Below, piece after piece: positions 1-9,767 of a stretch of 64,000 nucleotides of DNA. Each line of letters opens with the position of its first letter. Position 1 is the first letter of the stretch. This DNA is from Phalacrocorax aristotelis (Eukaryota > Chordata > Aves > Suliformes > Phalacrocoracidae): positions 8,879,401 through 8,943,400 of the forward strand of contig NC_134310.1 in assembly GCF_949628215.1 (NCBI RefSeq). Direction: 5' to 3'. Made by a program: the position numbers and the translations under genes. The notes beneath the pieces were generated by a model that was not told where the DNA came from, did no database searches, and saw only the letters and a list, made by a program, of their open reading frames with translations.

Positions 1-1063
1 GTGGAAACACATGAACATAATATTATCGGAAAGAGTCCCCATGGGCTGTGTATGAGGGAATTCTGTCTCACTCTGCTGGAGGTAACCCAAAGAGTCAGTG
101 AGCACATGCAGAGGAGAGAACCTGCTACCCACTCAGCTTTGCAAAAGCAATCAGAAAGGTCCCTTGTCACGGACTTAAAGAAATCCACCCAAGGTGACCA
201 TGAGAGCCCAACAGGGTTTTTTTTTGCAGCTATGTATTGTTGCAGGTGCCCCAAAAAGGGGGAGGGAAAGGCAGGTGGCAAAATTGGCTGATAATGAAAG
301 ATGCTCATGGTGATGAGGATGCAGACTGATGCAAGCAGTTGCAGAAGGGTTTACAGTACTGAGGGACTGAGTGATAAAACACAAGGGAAAGTGAATGTGG
401 AGGAGAGCAATGTGGTGCACAGGAGAAAGTCTCCTGAAGTGCTGGGCTGAGTGTTGGCACTTCAGAATAGTTTTGGGGAGTGGTATTATCAACTTAGTGC
501 TCAGTATATGATGGTTCAAAATGCAAATAGGATATGAAATGCTGCTAGGCAAGAGGGAGGAACCAAAACTGAGACTGTTGGGGCCCTAAGGGTGCCAGAA
601 GGTCTTAATAGCTGTGGCCAGTCTCACCTGGGTCCTCCATCCACACCCTCTGCCAGGTGTCAGAGTTAATTATTAGGTGAGGGCTTTGTAGCCTGGGAAG
701 GAAAAGGCTGGTAGAAAGATGGGGCAAGAGAGAAGCCCTCCTTGTTATTGTTACCAGGCAGGGACTTTGGTCATCTGTACAGTAGAGTGTCATTGAAATT
801 TTCCACCTCCTTGATACCCACTAAATTACTTTCTTGTACTAGGACATCCTACCCCCACCTCCAAGCTCACGGGCAGGTCAGAACAAGTGATGCTATTTCA
901 ACTAGTCTGAAGTCATGCTTATGGGATTGACTGAGAGGTGGGGAGTGTGAATGACAAGGTGTTAAGCTGGGAATCCTGATTCAGGAGTGAGTTTTATGCC
1001 TTGCTACTACTGGCTTGCTGAGTCCTGGAGCTTCTGCTTTCTGTGCCCACCATCTTGACCAGG
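1..1063. other. Non-repetitive DNA with no recognisable gene
   Basis: I see no conserved protein, RNA gene or mobile-element end here. Short open frames occur on both strands, including one of 96 codons at the left edge (1-291, +) that starts with GTG, but their translations show no domain and look like chance frames. The stretch lies upstream of the first recognisable ceramide synthase exon, so it may be the 5' flank or an upstream intron of that pseudogene. A possible splice acceptor CAG at 1060-1062 precedes the first conserved ATG. Confidence 0.4.
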
Positions 1064-1229
1064 ATGGGACTGTCAGAGGGATTCTGGCACCGTGAATACT
1101 GGCTGCCACCTGGAGCTACCTGGGAAGACATGAAGGAGTCTGCAGACATACACTACCTACAGCCTCAGGACCTCTGCTCTGCACCGCCAGTGCCCTGCTC
1201 TTGGTCGTTGTCTGATGCATCTTTGAAAG
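1064..1229 (+). pseudogene. CERS pseudogene, first coding exon (frameshift and stop)
   Basis: Translation from ATG 1064 gives GFWHREYWLPPGATWED and later QPQDL, the signature N-terminus of ceramide synthases (FW..R.WLPP..TW, then the first membrane segment). After QPQDL at about 1170 the homology moves to another frame, where the hydrophobic segment LLCTASALLLVVV continues and ends in IFE plus a phase-2 AG at the donor AAAG|GTGAGT (1229/1230). That second frame contains TGA at 1213-1215 where the family has an arginine, which fits a CGA to TGA CpG transition. A short indel near 1168-1180 therefore broke the frame. The phase-2 donor restores the expected AFER-like junction with the exon at 2907. 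Confidence 0.85.
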
Positions 1230-2906
1230 GTGAGTGCAGCAAGTCTGGTTCCTCCTGTGCTGGTTGCTACCAGTGTTTTGTACAGTTGCTCCAGACTAAT
1301 CCTCACCTGCTTCCTGATCACTACAAAGTGGACAGGATTGTCCCCAAGAACACTGAATTGTTCTGCTTTTTGTGGCATGTGATATTTGTGTGGCAGCTCT
1401 TTGCCTTGCCCTCTTTTTCTTCTGTACCAGCAGGCATAAAAAGACAAGTTAGCCACTCAGGCACTCCTCAACTGGGGGGTGGGGGTCCCTCTGGAGAGAG
1501 TCCAGGTGGGAGTTTGCAATGCAGATAAGGGTATTGCTGGATACATCAGTGTTGGGAGCCCCCAGCTGAGCCAGGGTTCAGCCTGATCCTAGAGGATGCT
1601 CCCAAAGGTGCTATGTGAGCCCCCACTCTCAGCTCAGGACCAGAAGGAGAGGATGACTGTGGCTCCTGGAGCTTGTTGCAGGACTGCTTTGCTCATACCA
1701 CTCCTCCTGGCTCAGCTCTGCCCTGTTCTCTCTTCCCGGCACCAGAGATCCCCAGTTCAATCTGGGATAATGTACTCCAGTGCCCTAAATGTGGGCGTTC
1801 ACTTGGCTGAGGGAAGTGATACTCCCCAGGGGAGCCTGAGGATCGACCAGCATCTCCCCAGGACTCACGTGTGGAAATGAGGCAGGTCCACATGGCTCAG
1901 TACAGGAGAGGGATTCAGACTGGGCTTTGGGCCCCTTCTCCAGGAACACAGAGACAGACCAACCCTCACGCACAGGAAATCGGGGAGCTGATCAGTTAAA
2001 GCAGGGCAGTGTGCTGGTGTGGGCAGACCTACTAAGATGCTTCCCTGCCAGGCAGAGCAGGACTTTAGGCCGGGGGCATGAAGCAGCAAGGCTGTGCTCA
2101 GCAAACCTGCCCTCAGCTGGGACATGGGCTTTCTCCTGTGGCCCAGAGGAGCTGGGGGAGTGCTGGCTCCTGCCTGCTGTGCACAGCCGTATGAGAAGCT
2201 GTGGCAGACAGGGGCCATAGGAAAAGCCAGAATTCATTCCAGGGGCATCAGGTCTTCCCTCAAAGATGTTGCAGTTGCATGGCTTCCCAGAAACAAGATT
2301 TTAGAAACCAGTGCCTCCCACTAGAGCCTTGCTGGGGTTTGCTGCAAATCTCATGTTTCCAGCATGTCCCCATGCGCTCTGTCCTTGGCTCTTGCTGCAG
2401 CCAGTGGTCAGGTACTTTGGGCACAGAGCACGTGGGACACTTGGACACTTGCAGACTGGTTTCATCGCATGGTCTGGACTGCTTGGGACCATTGAAAGGG
2501 GACCAGCATGCACTCCAACACAGAGAAATGCAAGGCATCTCAGGTCCTCAGCAGAATTAATTATTGCTTACTTTGTTATTGCTGTCTCTGCTGCACATCC
2601 AGCATTCCTCACCTTTGCTTTGGTGCCATTGCACCTCTCTCAAGAAAGAGCATTGACCTGGCAGAGGCACTGGACTTTGTGTGTGCTCCTGGAGCAGTAC
2701 TGGGTCCCTTGGGCTGTGCTTGCATTGCTGGGGTAGTGCTGGATTCCTTGGGCTAGGTGTGTGAGCACCCAGGGCAGTGCTGGACCCCTGGTGCAGTGCA
2801 TCCATGCACAGGGTATGGTGCTGGCAGGATCTTGCTGTTGGCTGACACTGGCTCACAGTGTGGGCGCCCACACCCTCTCCTGGCTGAACCCCCTTTCCTC
2901 TTGCAG
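1230..2906 (+). other. Intron of the CERS pseudogene
   Basis: About 1.7 kb lie between the donor at 1230 and the acceptor at 2906 (pyrimidine tract then TTGCAG). Many overlapping open frames occur on both strands because the stretch is GC-rich, but none shows a conserved domain. I see no retroelement end. Confidence 0.5.
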
Positions 2907-3024
2907 AGCTGTAGCTCTGCCCTTGGGCAGGAGGTTGGGTGTGAGTGACAAGCGGAGGCCCAAAGTTCAGCCCAATGCCACACTGGAAGGCTTCTATGTT
3001 CTGCTGGGCAGAACCCCAAAGGAG
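2907..3024 (+). pseudogene. CERS pseudogene, second exon (start of homeobox-like region)
   Basis: The exon follows TTTCCTCTTGCAG and ends at GAG|GTGAGT. Read in the phase supplied by the first exon's donor, it gives AVALPLGRRLGVSDK and then PNATLEGFY and RTPKE. These match the conserved post-TM1 stretch of ceramide synthases (PL..LG, PNATLE.F, PK), which leads into the homeobox-like domain. The 118 bp contain no stop in this phase and end in phase 0. This part is well preserved, so decay is recent or uneven. Confidence 0.85.
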
Positions 3025-3407
3025 GTGAGTGTCCCCTGTGTGCCAGTGTCCTGAGAGCCCAGGCAAGCAACACCTCTCTGTTCAGATACGCCAGCACAAC
3101 CAAACCAGCCTCACAGGCAAGGCAGTTACTGCTAACCACCCTCCCAGGGAAGAAGATACATAAGCAGATATTTCAGCACCTTCTAATGTGTTCAATAGCT
3201 GCAATCCTGGCACCCCTGACCTGCTACATATCAAATACAGCAGTAGTGTGAGAGCTGCTGGCTCTGGTTAGGAGGCAGCCGTCACCCCCTTTGGGTAGAG
3301 TCTATGGATCAGAAGCCTGGTAACCCTTACAGGACATGATAAATCCCTCGGCCCCCTAGAAGGAGAACACAGGCACACAGTACACATGGCAATTGGGCTT
3401 TCTACAG
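3025..3407 (+). other. Intron-like interval where the catalytic CERS exons should be
   Basis: Only 383 bp separate the homeobox-side exon from the exon near the end of the TLC domain. I looked for the missing exons (rest of homeobox-like region, TLC helices, Lag1 motif with paired histidines) in all three + frames and found nothing similar. An acceptor-like TTTCTACAG ends the interval at 3407. The simplest reading is an internal deletion removing several exons. Confidence 0.6.
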
Positions 3408-3514
3408 CTTGCCAATATGCTCCATTACATGAAATGGAAGCGGGTCTGCAAAGCAGTCTTTATTGTTTTCACTGTGGTTTTCATCGTCTCCCGGCTTCTC
3501 ATTTTCCCATTAAT
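3408..3514 (+). pseudogene. CERS pseudogene, late TLC-domain exon
   Basis: After acceptor CTACAG (3402-3407) the frame reads LANMLHYMKWKRVC, then the membrane segment KAVFIVFTVVFIVSRLLIFP, and stops at donor AAT|GTGAGT with two bases left over. Ceramide synthases have the same layout at this point: a (K)M.NY..W...C motif followed by a hydrophobic helix ending in TRL.(I/L)FP. The exon is open, and its phase matches the next remnant at 5838 exactly. Confidence 0.85.
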
Positions 3515-5837
3515 GTGAGTTATGTTTTAATGTTCTCTGAACATGGGTGTTAGGCACTATTGGATCTTTTGGAGAGATGATCCTCCATGGGAGGGGAGGA
3601 AAGGCAGGGAACAGGATGCTACAGGTAAGCTCAAAGACTAATCCAACTGGAACTGAGGAATCCAAGAAAAAAACCCAAGGTTTTCACTATATTAATTAAC
3701 TATAGTACTTAGTCTAGAGCCACAGCCTCTGCCCTTCCATTCCCGCACTCTCACTGTTGCCCCTAGGCAGGGACTGTCTCTCACCTGGGGCTGTTTCTCA
3801 TGCTGCCATGAGATGCTTATGTGCAGCCACAGCAGCTGACTTCTCATGAGCTGTTGTGGCACTGGGAATGTTTTGGGACTCTTTCTCCATCCTCCTAAAG
3901 CCATCCCCACCACAGTCTGCAGGTAATCCTTCTCCTCTACTCCTGCTCAAGACCTGGTGTGACTCTTACACTGTGTAGGAAGTGGCTTCCTCTGTTGTAA
4001 ACACTGGTTCCTACAAGAGAAAGAAGGTACAAACTGTACTGGTTAGAACTTCCTAAGAATTTCTTAAGCAGGCCTTTCTTAGTCTGCTAAAGCTCTATTA
4101 AGATAAAATTAATATAGAAACAATGGTGTAGAAATTTAAGGTGAGCCACCATCTATTTGAAATAAAACAAGAAACTCATGAGTACGAGCCAAGGGTTCAG
4201 GAGGTAGGATACTCGACGTGTTGGAAGGGTATCAGCAATGATACCTCCAGAAGCCACACACAGGCACCAGTCTTGGAGAATGGCTTTTGCCTACACACAA
4301 CTGACCATGCTCCCAGCCTTTAACTATGCTGAAATTGTTCCCCTTTCTTTCCCACTGCCAAGTTGCCTGGAAAAGCTGATCCCAGTTAACCTCCCAGAAA
4401 ACCATTCCACAACACTTGCATTATAGTGTAAGGTTTCTGTTTTCTTTCAAAACCAAACATTTCATTTATTACACCCAGAATTTTTAAAATGGGACACGTT
4501 ATGCACACACAGGGACAAGTCTGCATTGCTGTCCTCTGGTCCTGCCCTGGCTCCATACCAGTACTGAAGATGTTTGTATTTCAGTCCTGCTGCTGTAGGG
4601 GAATAGACAGGGATCGGCGACCGGAAGATCACGGGATGTGACGGAAAGATAGACTCCTCCCCATAGGAGTGGCAGGAACAGGAAGCTCAAGAGCTATATA
4701 AGCGTGTGACGCAGCTAAATAAACGGACATTTTGTATCCATCATATTGATGTCTGTGCATCACTGTCCCCAGGGTGGGTAGAGCCCTGTGTCCCGGAGAT
4801 ATGCGGCCCAAGATAAGTTCTCCCGTAGAAGCGTACAGCTACATGCTGCCATTTAGTTCGGATGCCTGCGAGGCTGACTTTGCATAACAAGACCCAGATT
4901 CTGGTGCTGAAATGGCTCCATCAGAGAGAAAAGCAATAAAAGCTTGAGGCAACTTTCCTGAGAAAGAAAGGAAAATAATGATGACTCCAGTTGTCTCCAC
5001 TGCAAAAAGTCAAGCCCCAATAGCTCAGCCTGCTGTACCACAGCATAAGGACAAAGATGGTAACAGATATCCCCTGTCAGACCAAGGGTCCATCTAGATC
5101 AGTACCTGGCTCCATCAGCAGCAAGAAGCCAATGTCTAGGGAGGAAAGAGCAGAGCAAATACACAATATATCCAACAATGTTTCTCAGCTTCCAGTATGT
5201 CTTAGATTTCATGTCTTTGCCAACTTGCAGAGGAAGACACATACTAGCGTTTATTTCCCTCCTGCACTGAGCTGCTCTGTTCTGTCTGCTCTCCATTTCC
5301 ACACCAGCGCTTTCCTCCTCTCTGTCCCTGTCACTGATGATACAGAGTTTCCGTGACCTCTGCCAAAAATAATGCCTTCCCCAACTGCTCAGCTGTACCC
5401 TCAATCCTCCCCTAACTTCAATTAACAACAACAAAAAATAGTATAATCTCTTTATTTAAGTGCCAGTGGCCAGGTCCCCTTATGGTTTAATTTTTGTCCA
5501 TTGCACTTCTCCAGACTTATTTTAGGAGAAATGCTGCCAGTTCTTGCTTCTTCTGGGAAGCACTGCAGGTTTCCAATAACCAACCTCTCTGCATAGACTA
5601 TCGCATTGGTGGTGATTTAAATACAGAATTTCTACAGGTCCTCTGGGACCTGCTTTGCAAGAGCTGGGCAGAGCATGATGCCTGATGGTGCAGTCCTGGC
5701 ACAGCTCAGCTCTGCCCTGGGGACACGTGAGTGAAGTAGTTGCCCAAAAAGACATTTGACCCTTGTAAGTGTGAAGGTACTTGGTCTGCTTTAGGCTGGT
5801 GTCTTCTGATTTGTCTCTCCCTCTCTCCTTCCCACAG
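3515..5837 (+). other. Intron of the CERS pseudogene containing a solo LTR
   Basis: The donor GTGAGT at 3515 and acceptor CTCCTTCCCACAG ending at 5837 bound a 2.3-kb interval. Its only recognisable content is the solo LTR at 4594-4843. The open frames on both strands have no identifiable domain. Confidence 0.6.
4588..4849 (+). mobile_element. Solo LTR of an alpharetrovirus/ERVK-like element with 6-bp target-site duplication
   Basis: The LTR spans 4594-4843 (250 bp). It begins TGTAGGGG and ends AGCTACA, so the termini are the inverted pair TGTAG/CTACA. TGCTGC directly precedes (4588-4593) and directly follows (4844-4849) the element, a clean 6-bp target-site duplication. A TATATAA box lies at 4695-4701 and an AATAAA polyadenylation signal at 4718-4723, in the compact U3-R-U5 order of avian alpharetroviral LTRs. 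Six-base duplications are usual for alpha- and betaretroviral integrases. No internal retroviral sequence adjoins it, so it formed by LTR-LTR recombination. It lies in an intron of the CERS pseudogene in the same orientation. Confidence 0.88.
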
Positions 5838-5988
5838 CACATACTGTTACTTTGTGACAAAATTTCGGTTGTTCCTCATAACCTGCCTGATAAACACTTT
5901 CCTGGTGATCCTGCAGTTGTTACACATTTTCTGGTCCCATCTAATCATCCAGATGAGCTTCGGTATCCTCCTCTGTGGTGCAGTATGA
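5838..5988 (+). pseudogene. CERS pseudogene, last TLC-domain exon
   Basis: Following CCTTCCCACAG, and read with the two bases left over from the exon at 3408, the frame gives TYCYFVTKFRLFLITCLIN and then FLVILQLLHIFWSHLIIQM. The (L)QLLH(I/V)FWS.LI..M block is a hallmark of the final TLC helix of ceramide synthases. The frame continues to TGA at 5986-5988. In a working gene this exon would splice onward near 5960, where a weak GGTATCC donor-like site is visible, but I could not fix the donor phase. The feature end is the in-frame stop, not a proven exon end. Confidence 0.85.
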
Positions 5989-7074
5989 AAAATCTTTGTC
6001 TCCTCTGTGCCACCACTACTCATGAGAGACCCTGAGATCTGGGGTGATTCCTGGGTGCCTGCAGGGTAGGGGTGGGAGAAATGGGACTGCCCTACAAACA
6101 GCCCAACAGCTTCTTAAGTTGCATGTTGGGAGTCATGTGGATACCTTTGCTCACAGAGCTCAGAGCAGCAGCTCACCTGTAGTTCACAGCTGTGTCCTAG
6201 TGACACAGGAGCCATCCACGGTCCTTTCTCATTACTGCCTAACAGTTCCTCAGTATGTGGTTTGGGAGAATATGAGCCTGTTGGTACATCCAAAGTGGAG
6301 TAAGGAAGGAGCAGTCAGGTGAGCCTGGTAGATAGCACCCTGTGTATTTGCACTTTGGAGATTTGGGTGCATTCCACAGGCTTCTGATGCATGCCAGAGT
6401 TTGTATAGGTAGCATTGGAAGAAACCTTGTCATCAGAGATGCCAGTTCCTTGGCCTGCCTTGCTAACATAAGCAGATGTCATCTTGATAGCCCCTGAGTA
6501 GGTTTGTGAAGGCTTTGGGGATCTGTGGCCAGAAAAAAAACCCTATCAGTGTGGGTGTTATGCCTTCAGCTTACCTTGAACTACCCCTCTGTTGAAGCTG
6601 AATTATGAGAAAAAAAAATTTCTGGAGGAAATGATGGAGCATACTCCCATCAAGTTTGTAGATGATTGCAAAATGAGACTAGTCAATATGCTCACTGGAT
6701 AAATGTGTGTTGACTTTTGGAGCTTCAGAAGTAATAAACTGCACAGGAAAGTATGCAGAATAACTATATGTAGAATAAATAGTAATTATTTTCAGAAGGT
6801 CATATTACAAGAACATTATTAGGGTGACAAAAAAAGAAAAGCATTCAAAAGTTTGGTGAAACCATAACAAAGTCAACCTCTAGCAGTTTAAATCAACCTC
6901 CCAATGCAGGGACAATTGCAACACCAGCTTTAAGGACATGATCACACCTGTTATTTTTATTTTAGCTGTCAGGTTAACACACCGGTGTTCTGAACGAAGA
7001 CAGGCCTAGTCCCCTCTAATATATACCATGATATAGGTTTTGCAGCTCATTTAAATTGTCTGTCTTTCCTACAG
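5989..7074 (+). other. Intron of the CERS pseudogene, no other feature seen
   Basis: About 1.1 kb, becoming AT-rich after 6600, ends in the acceptor TGTCTTTCCTACAG at 7074. I see no mobile element, RNA gene or conserved reading frame in it. Confidence 0.45.
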
Positions 7075-7147
7075 AAAAGATGCCCGAAGCAACACCAAGG
7101 AAGGTGACAGGAACAAAGCAGAGGATCTGGCAATGAACAAAGAGTAA
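7075..7147 (+). pseudogene. CERS pseudogene, C-terminal tail exon
   Basis: After the acceptor the frame from 7076 reads KDARSNTKEGDRNKAEDL and closes with NKE and TAA at 7145-7147. Ceramide synthase tails begin with a conserved (K)D.RSD.EE acidic and phosphorylated stretch. Here RSD has become RSN and the acidic run is diluted, which fits decay or a divergent paralogue. The tail is much shorter than in the family. The exon is placed by that motif, by the acceptor and by its position downstream of the other remnants. Confidence 0.65.
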
Positions 7148-7261
7148 CGCAGGTCTCACTGCAAAACCCCAGGAGCTGGACAGACTCTTAGAAGCAGGGA
7201 GGTTGGATAGGACCTGAGGGAGAGGCCAGACAGGCTCACAGATGGCTTCACAGCAGTCTGC

Positions 7262-7934
7262 CTGAGGCACTCCCTCAGACACAGACCCCCTCCCTCACAG
7301 ACTTAGAATCACTCACTCACTCAGACTCCCTCCCAGACTCAGACTCACTCCCAGACTCACTGACCTACTCACTCAGGCCCACTCCCAGACTCACAGACCT
7401 ACTCGCTCAGGCCCACTCCCAGACTCACAGACCTACTCGCTCAGGCCCACTCCCAGACTCACAGACCTACTCACTCAGGCCCACTCCCTCACTCACTTGC
7501 AGACTCACTCACTCCCTACTTCAATCCCTCCCTCACTCAGACTCACTCCCTCCCTACTTTAATCCCTCCTTCACTCAGACTCGCTCACTCACTGACACTC
7601 CCTCCCTCCCTCCCTTCCAGACTCCCTCCCTACCTCAATCCCTCACTCTCTCAGACTCAGTCACTGAGACTCCCTCCCTCCCTCAGACTGACTCACAAAC
7701 TCACTCACTCCCTCAGACTCACTCCCTCCCTCTCAGACTCACACACTCCCAGACTCACTCAGACTCCCTCCCTCCCTCCCTCAGACTCACTTACTCACAG
7801 ACTCACTCACTCACACTCCCTCCCTCCCTTCCAGACTCCTTCCCTCCCTCCCTCCCTCCCTCACAGACTCACTCTCCCTCAGACTCACTCACAGACTCTC
7901 TCTCACTCAGACTCCCTCCCTCCCTCCGACTCAC
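7262..7934. repeat. CT-rich degenerate minisatellite (CAGACTCACTCCCTCCC-type), left end of the array
   Basis: From about 7262 the sequence becomes almost purely combinations of CAGACTCACT and CCCTCCCTC words, with C and T in great excess on the + strand. This is the left border of the tandem array that, apart from two retroviral insertions, runs to the end of the window. The insertion at 7935 interrupts it without changing its character on the other side. Confidence 0.85.
7347..7482. repeat. Four tandem copies of a 34-bp unit
   Basis: Four head-to-tail units at 7347-7380, 7381-7414, 7415-7448 and 7449-7482 differ by only one or two bases (ACTCAC/ACTCGC and CACTGA/CACAGA). The unit begins ACTCCCAGACTCAC and ends CTCAGGCCC. 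It is the most regular stretch of the CT-rich block. Confidence 0.9.
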
Positions 7935-8421
7935 TGTGCTGGTTTTGGCTGAGAAGGGGTTAATTCTCCTCACTGTGGGGGTCGGCTACCTTTCCAGCTT
8001 CCCACGCTCTGCCTCGTGGCTGGGGGGGGGAGGGGCCTGGGAGAGTAGGGCCATGGTGGGGGCGGCTGACCCCGACTGGCCAATGGCATGTTCATGCCAT
8101 ACCATGTGACACCATGACCAGTATATTGAGGGGGGGCGGTTGTGGCTCGGGAGTGGCGCGGCGTGGCGTCGGGCGGCTGCGTCTTGTGCGGTTTGTTTCA
8201 GCGGTTCGTTCCCCCTCTCCCCTCCCTTCCCCCCTCCCCCGGGGCTTTGCGCCTCTCGTTGTTCTCCTTTACATTGCATTTCTGTTGTTGTTTCTTTTAA
8301 TTTTCATTATTAAACTGTTCTTATCCCAACCCACGAGCGTTACCCTTCTGATTCTCTCCCCCATCTACTGGTGGGGGAGTGAGTGACTGTGTGGGGCTGA
8401 GCGGCCGGCTAAACCACGACA
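7935..8421 (+). mobile_element. Solo LTR of an avian ERVL-type endogenous retrovirus
   Basis: The element begins TGTGCTGGTTT and ends AAACCACGACA. These are imperfect inverted termini (9 of 11 bases pair) with the canonical TG...CA. The 5' TGTGCTGGTTTTGGCTGAGA, the internal CCAACCCACGAG and the terminal TAAACCACGACA are characteristic of the ERVL LTRs frequent in bird genomes. A TATATT box is at 8122-8127 and an ATTAAA polyadenylation signal at 8309-8314, giving + orientation. GACTCAC stands on both sides (7928-7934 and 8422-8428), but this heptamer is common in the host repeat, so the exact duplication length is unsure. The 90-codon frame inside it is not a gene. Confidence 0.85.
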
Positions 8422-8545
8422 GACTCACTCCCTGTCCGTCCCTGCCCCCCCTCCAACTCCGTCCGACTCCGTCCCTGCCCCCCCGTCCGACTCCCTCCGA
8501 CTCCGTCCCTGCCCCCCTCGGACTCCGTCCGACTCCGTCCCTGCC
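8422..8545. repeat. CT-rich minisatellite between two retroviral insertions
   Basis: This 124-bp remainder of the array is built from GACTCCGTCC and CTGCCCCCC words. The same GTCCGACTCCGTCCCTGCC wording resumes directly after 21638, so the 13-kb provirus entered this very repeat. Confidence 0.85.
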
Positions 8546-9147
8546 TGTTATAATTAATTTAGCCTTAAACGGAATTTCAATTAAAGTTTACAATTTATTG
8601 AATAGAGACAAGCAAGCAGCGCTGGATGCACGGGGGATCCTTCCACCTAACGTGCATACCGTCATACAATACTACAGGGTTTATAGTCAGTTACTTAATT
8701 AATAACAATTAGTAAAAACACGCCTAAGTTTACACTCATTGGTCAGTGATAAGCATCCCACTTGCCCTTGGTCAGCCGTAGTTAAATTAGCCACGCTTGC
8801 CATGTAGATTAGCACGCATGCTCTTTACAGGTGTGTGTGGGGCAAGTCTTTTTGGTCCTGAATTGGGTCGGTGGTCGCAATCTCCCCCTGCCAGAATTAC
8901 CTTTCCCCCAGTTTTTATGCTTTAGCGCCTTCTGAGCCAAGAAGTGCCCTGCCATCACCACTGGCCGATCTGTGCCCCCCCCCCCATCTTGGCACTCTCC
9001 TTTGTATCAGGATGCTTCCACTGTTAGCAACAAATCGCCAATCAACATTCCAATCATTAAGAAAGTTAGCAAGTCAATTGAATGGCCCTCAGTTACACAA
9101 GCACAAACAGTTCCATATTGACACGAATCAGATGAACACATTTTACA
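8546..9147 (-). repeat. 3' LTR of the compound provirus (602 bp)
   Basis: On the + strand the LTR starts TGTTATAATTAA and ends CATTTTACA. On the coding (minus) strand it is TGTAAAATG...TTATAACA. The polyadenylation signal AATAAA is at 8599-8594. By eye it differs from the LTR at 21039-21638 at about 19 positions plus a short C-run length change, roughly 3 percent, with the same overall structure. The polypurine tract lies just upstream on the minus strand (9148 onward). Confidence 0.9.
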
Positions 9148-9171
9148 ATCCCTCATCTTCTTTTTTTTTTA
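9148..9171 (-). other. Polypurine tract, copy A
   Basis: Read on the minus strand, an A-rich run followed by GAAGATGAGGGAT abuts the TGTAAAATG start of the 3' LTR. This is the position and composition expected of the plus-strand primer. The A run is longer here than in copy B. Confidence 0.7.
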
Positions 9172-9767
9172 TGGCATTGATTCGTGTTTTTGTTTCCAAT
9201 CGAGTCAATACTTGTGGAATTGGCTTCTTTTGTTGCAGTTTTCTGCATTCCTTGTATAACCGAGTGTATTAGTCTAGTAAAACAGGGTATTAAACATGGC
9301 ATTATTAACAGTCCTCCACATATCCCCAATACAGACCATCCATAAAGTTCCCCCTTAATTCTCCTAGATTGATTCCATTCCAAGTTTGAACTGGGACGTA
9401 TGCTATTTTCTTAATTTCTTTTCACCTTGGTTTGTTCCACCACAAACATAACAATTGGTTACATTCAATGCACAAACATAACAATTGGTTACAAATAGAT
9501 TTTTGGCAACTGTGGGAATTTCATATTTTACTCCTGTTAATATTTCATGAACAGTCTATGCTGCCAATTAGTCTTCCTACTTCCGAATTTGTGAGTTCTT
9601 TTGGATCATAGCATACGGTCCTGTTACCGTCTCTGCATAAAGCATAATGCAGCTTCCTATTTTCTGGCCTTTACAGTCATATTACACATCGACTGCAGTT
9701 GTTTGTCATAGCCAGGGTTAAGGAACTCACCCCAAGTAGGACTAGAAGAGGTCCGGTAAGGGCCATA
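9153..9767 (-). pseudogene. env remnant, copy A
   Basis: An ATG at 9767 opens a signal-peptide-like hydrophobic stretch matching the one in copy B. Nearly all of the surface subunit is missing. What follows is the end of the transmembrane subunit: an open frame from 9383 to 9153 with the membrane segment LGICGGLLIMPCLIPCF and a short basic tail. It has indels relative to copy B around the membrane span and in the tail. The remnant is about 0.6 kb where a complete gammaretroviral env is near 1.9 kb. It cannot supply an envelope protein. Confidence 0.75.

Larger units (their letters stand above)
1064..7147 (+). pseudogene. Ceramide synthase (CERS/LASS family) pseudogene, five exon remnants
   Basis: Five blocks on the + strand, in the right order, match the N-terminus, the start of the homeobox-like region, the end of the TLC domain and the C-terminal tail of vertebrate ceramide synthases. 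These are multi-span ER membrane enzymes that N-acylate sphingoid bases. Several blocks still have canonical splice sites (GTGAGT donors, pyrimidine-CAG acceptors), so this is a decayed intron-containing copy rather than a processed one. It cannot be functional as it stands: the first exon has a frameshift and an in-frame TGA, and the exons for the rest of the homeobox-like region and most of the TLC domain, including the Lag1 motif histidines, are absent from the 383 bp between the second and third blocks. The QPQDL and KDxRS motifs lean toward CERS4, but CERS2 or CERS3 origin is possible, so I give no symbol. An assembly collapse could mimic the missing exons. Confidence 0.85.

Noticed and set aside
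1157..3139. Antisense and alternative-frame open frames over the CERS introns
   Set aside because: They overlap each other in several frames, have no recognisable domain, and reflect GC-rich sequence with few stops.
1064..7147. A functional ceramide synthase gene
   Set aside because: The central exons with the catalytic histidines are absent, and the first exon has a frameshift and a stop.
8114..8386. 90-codon + strand frame rich in hydrophobic residues
   Set aside because: It lies wholly in the ERVL-type solo LTR and spans its promoter and polyadenylation region.
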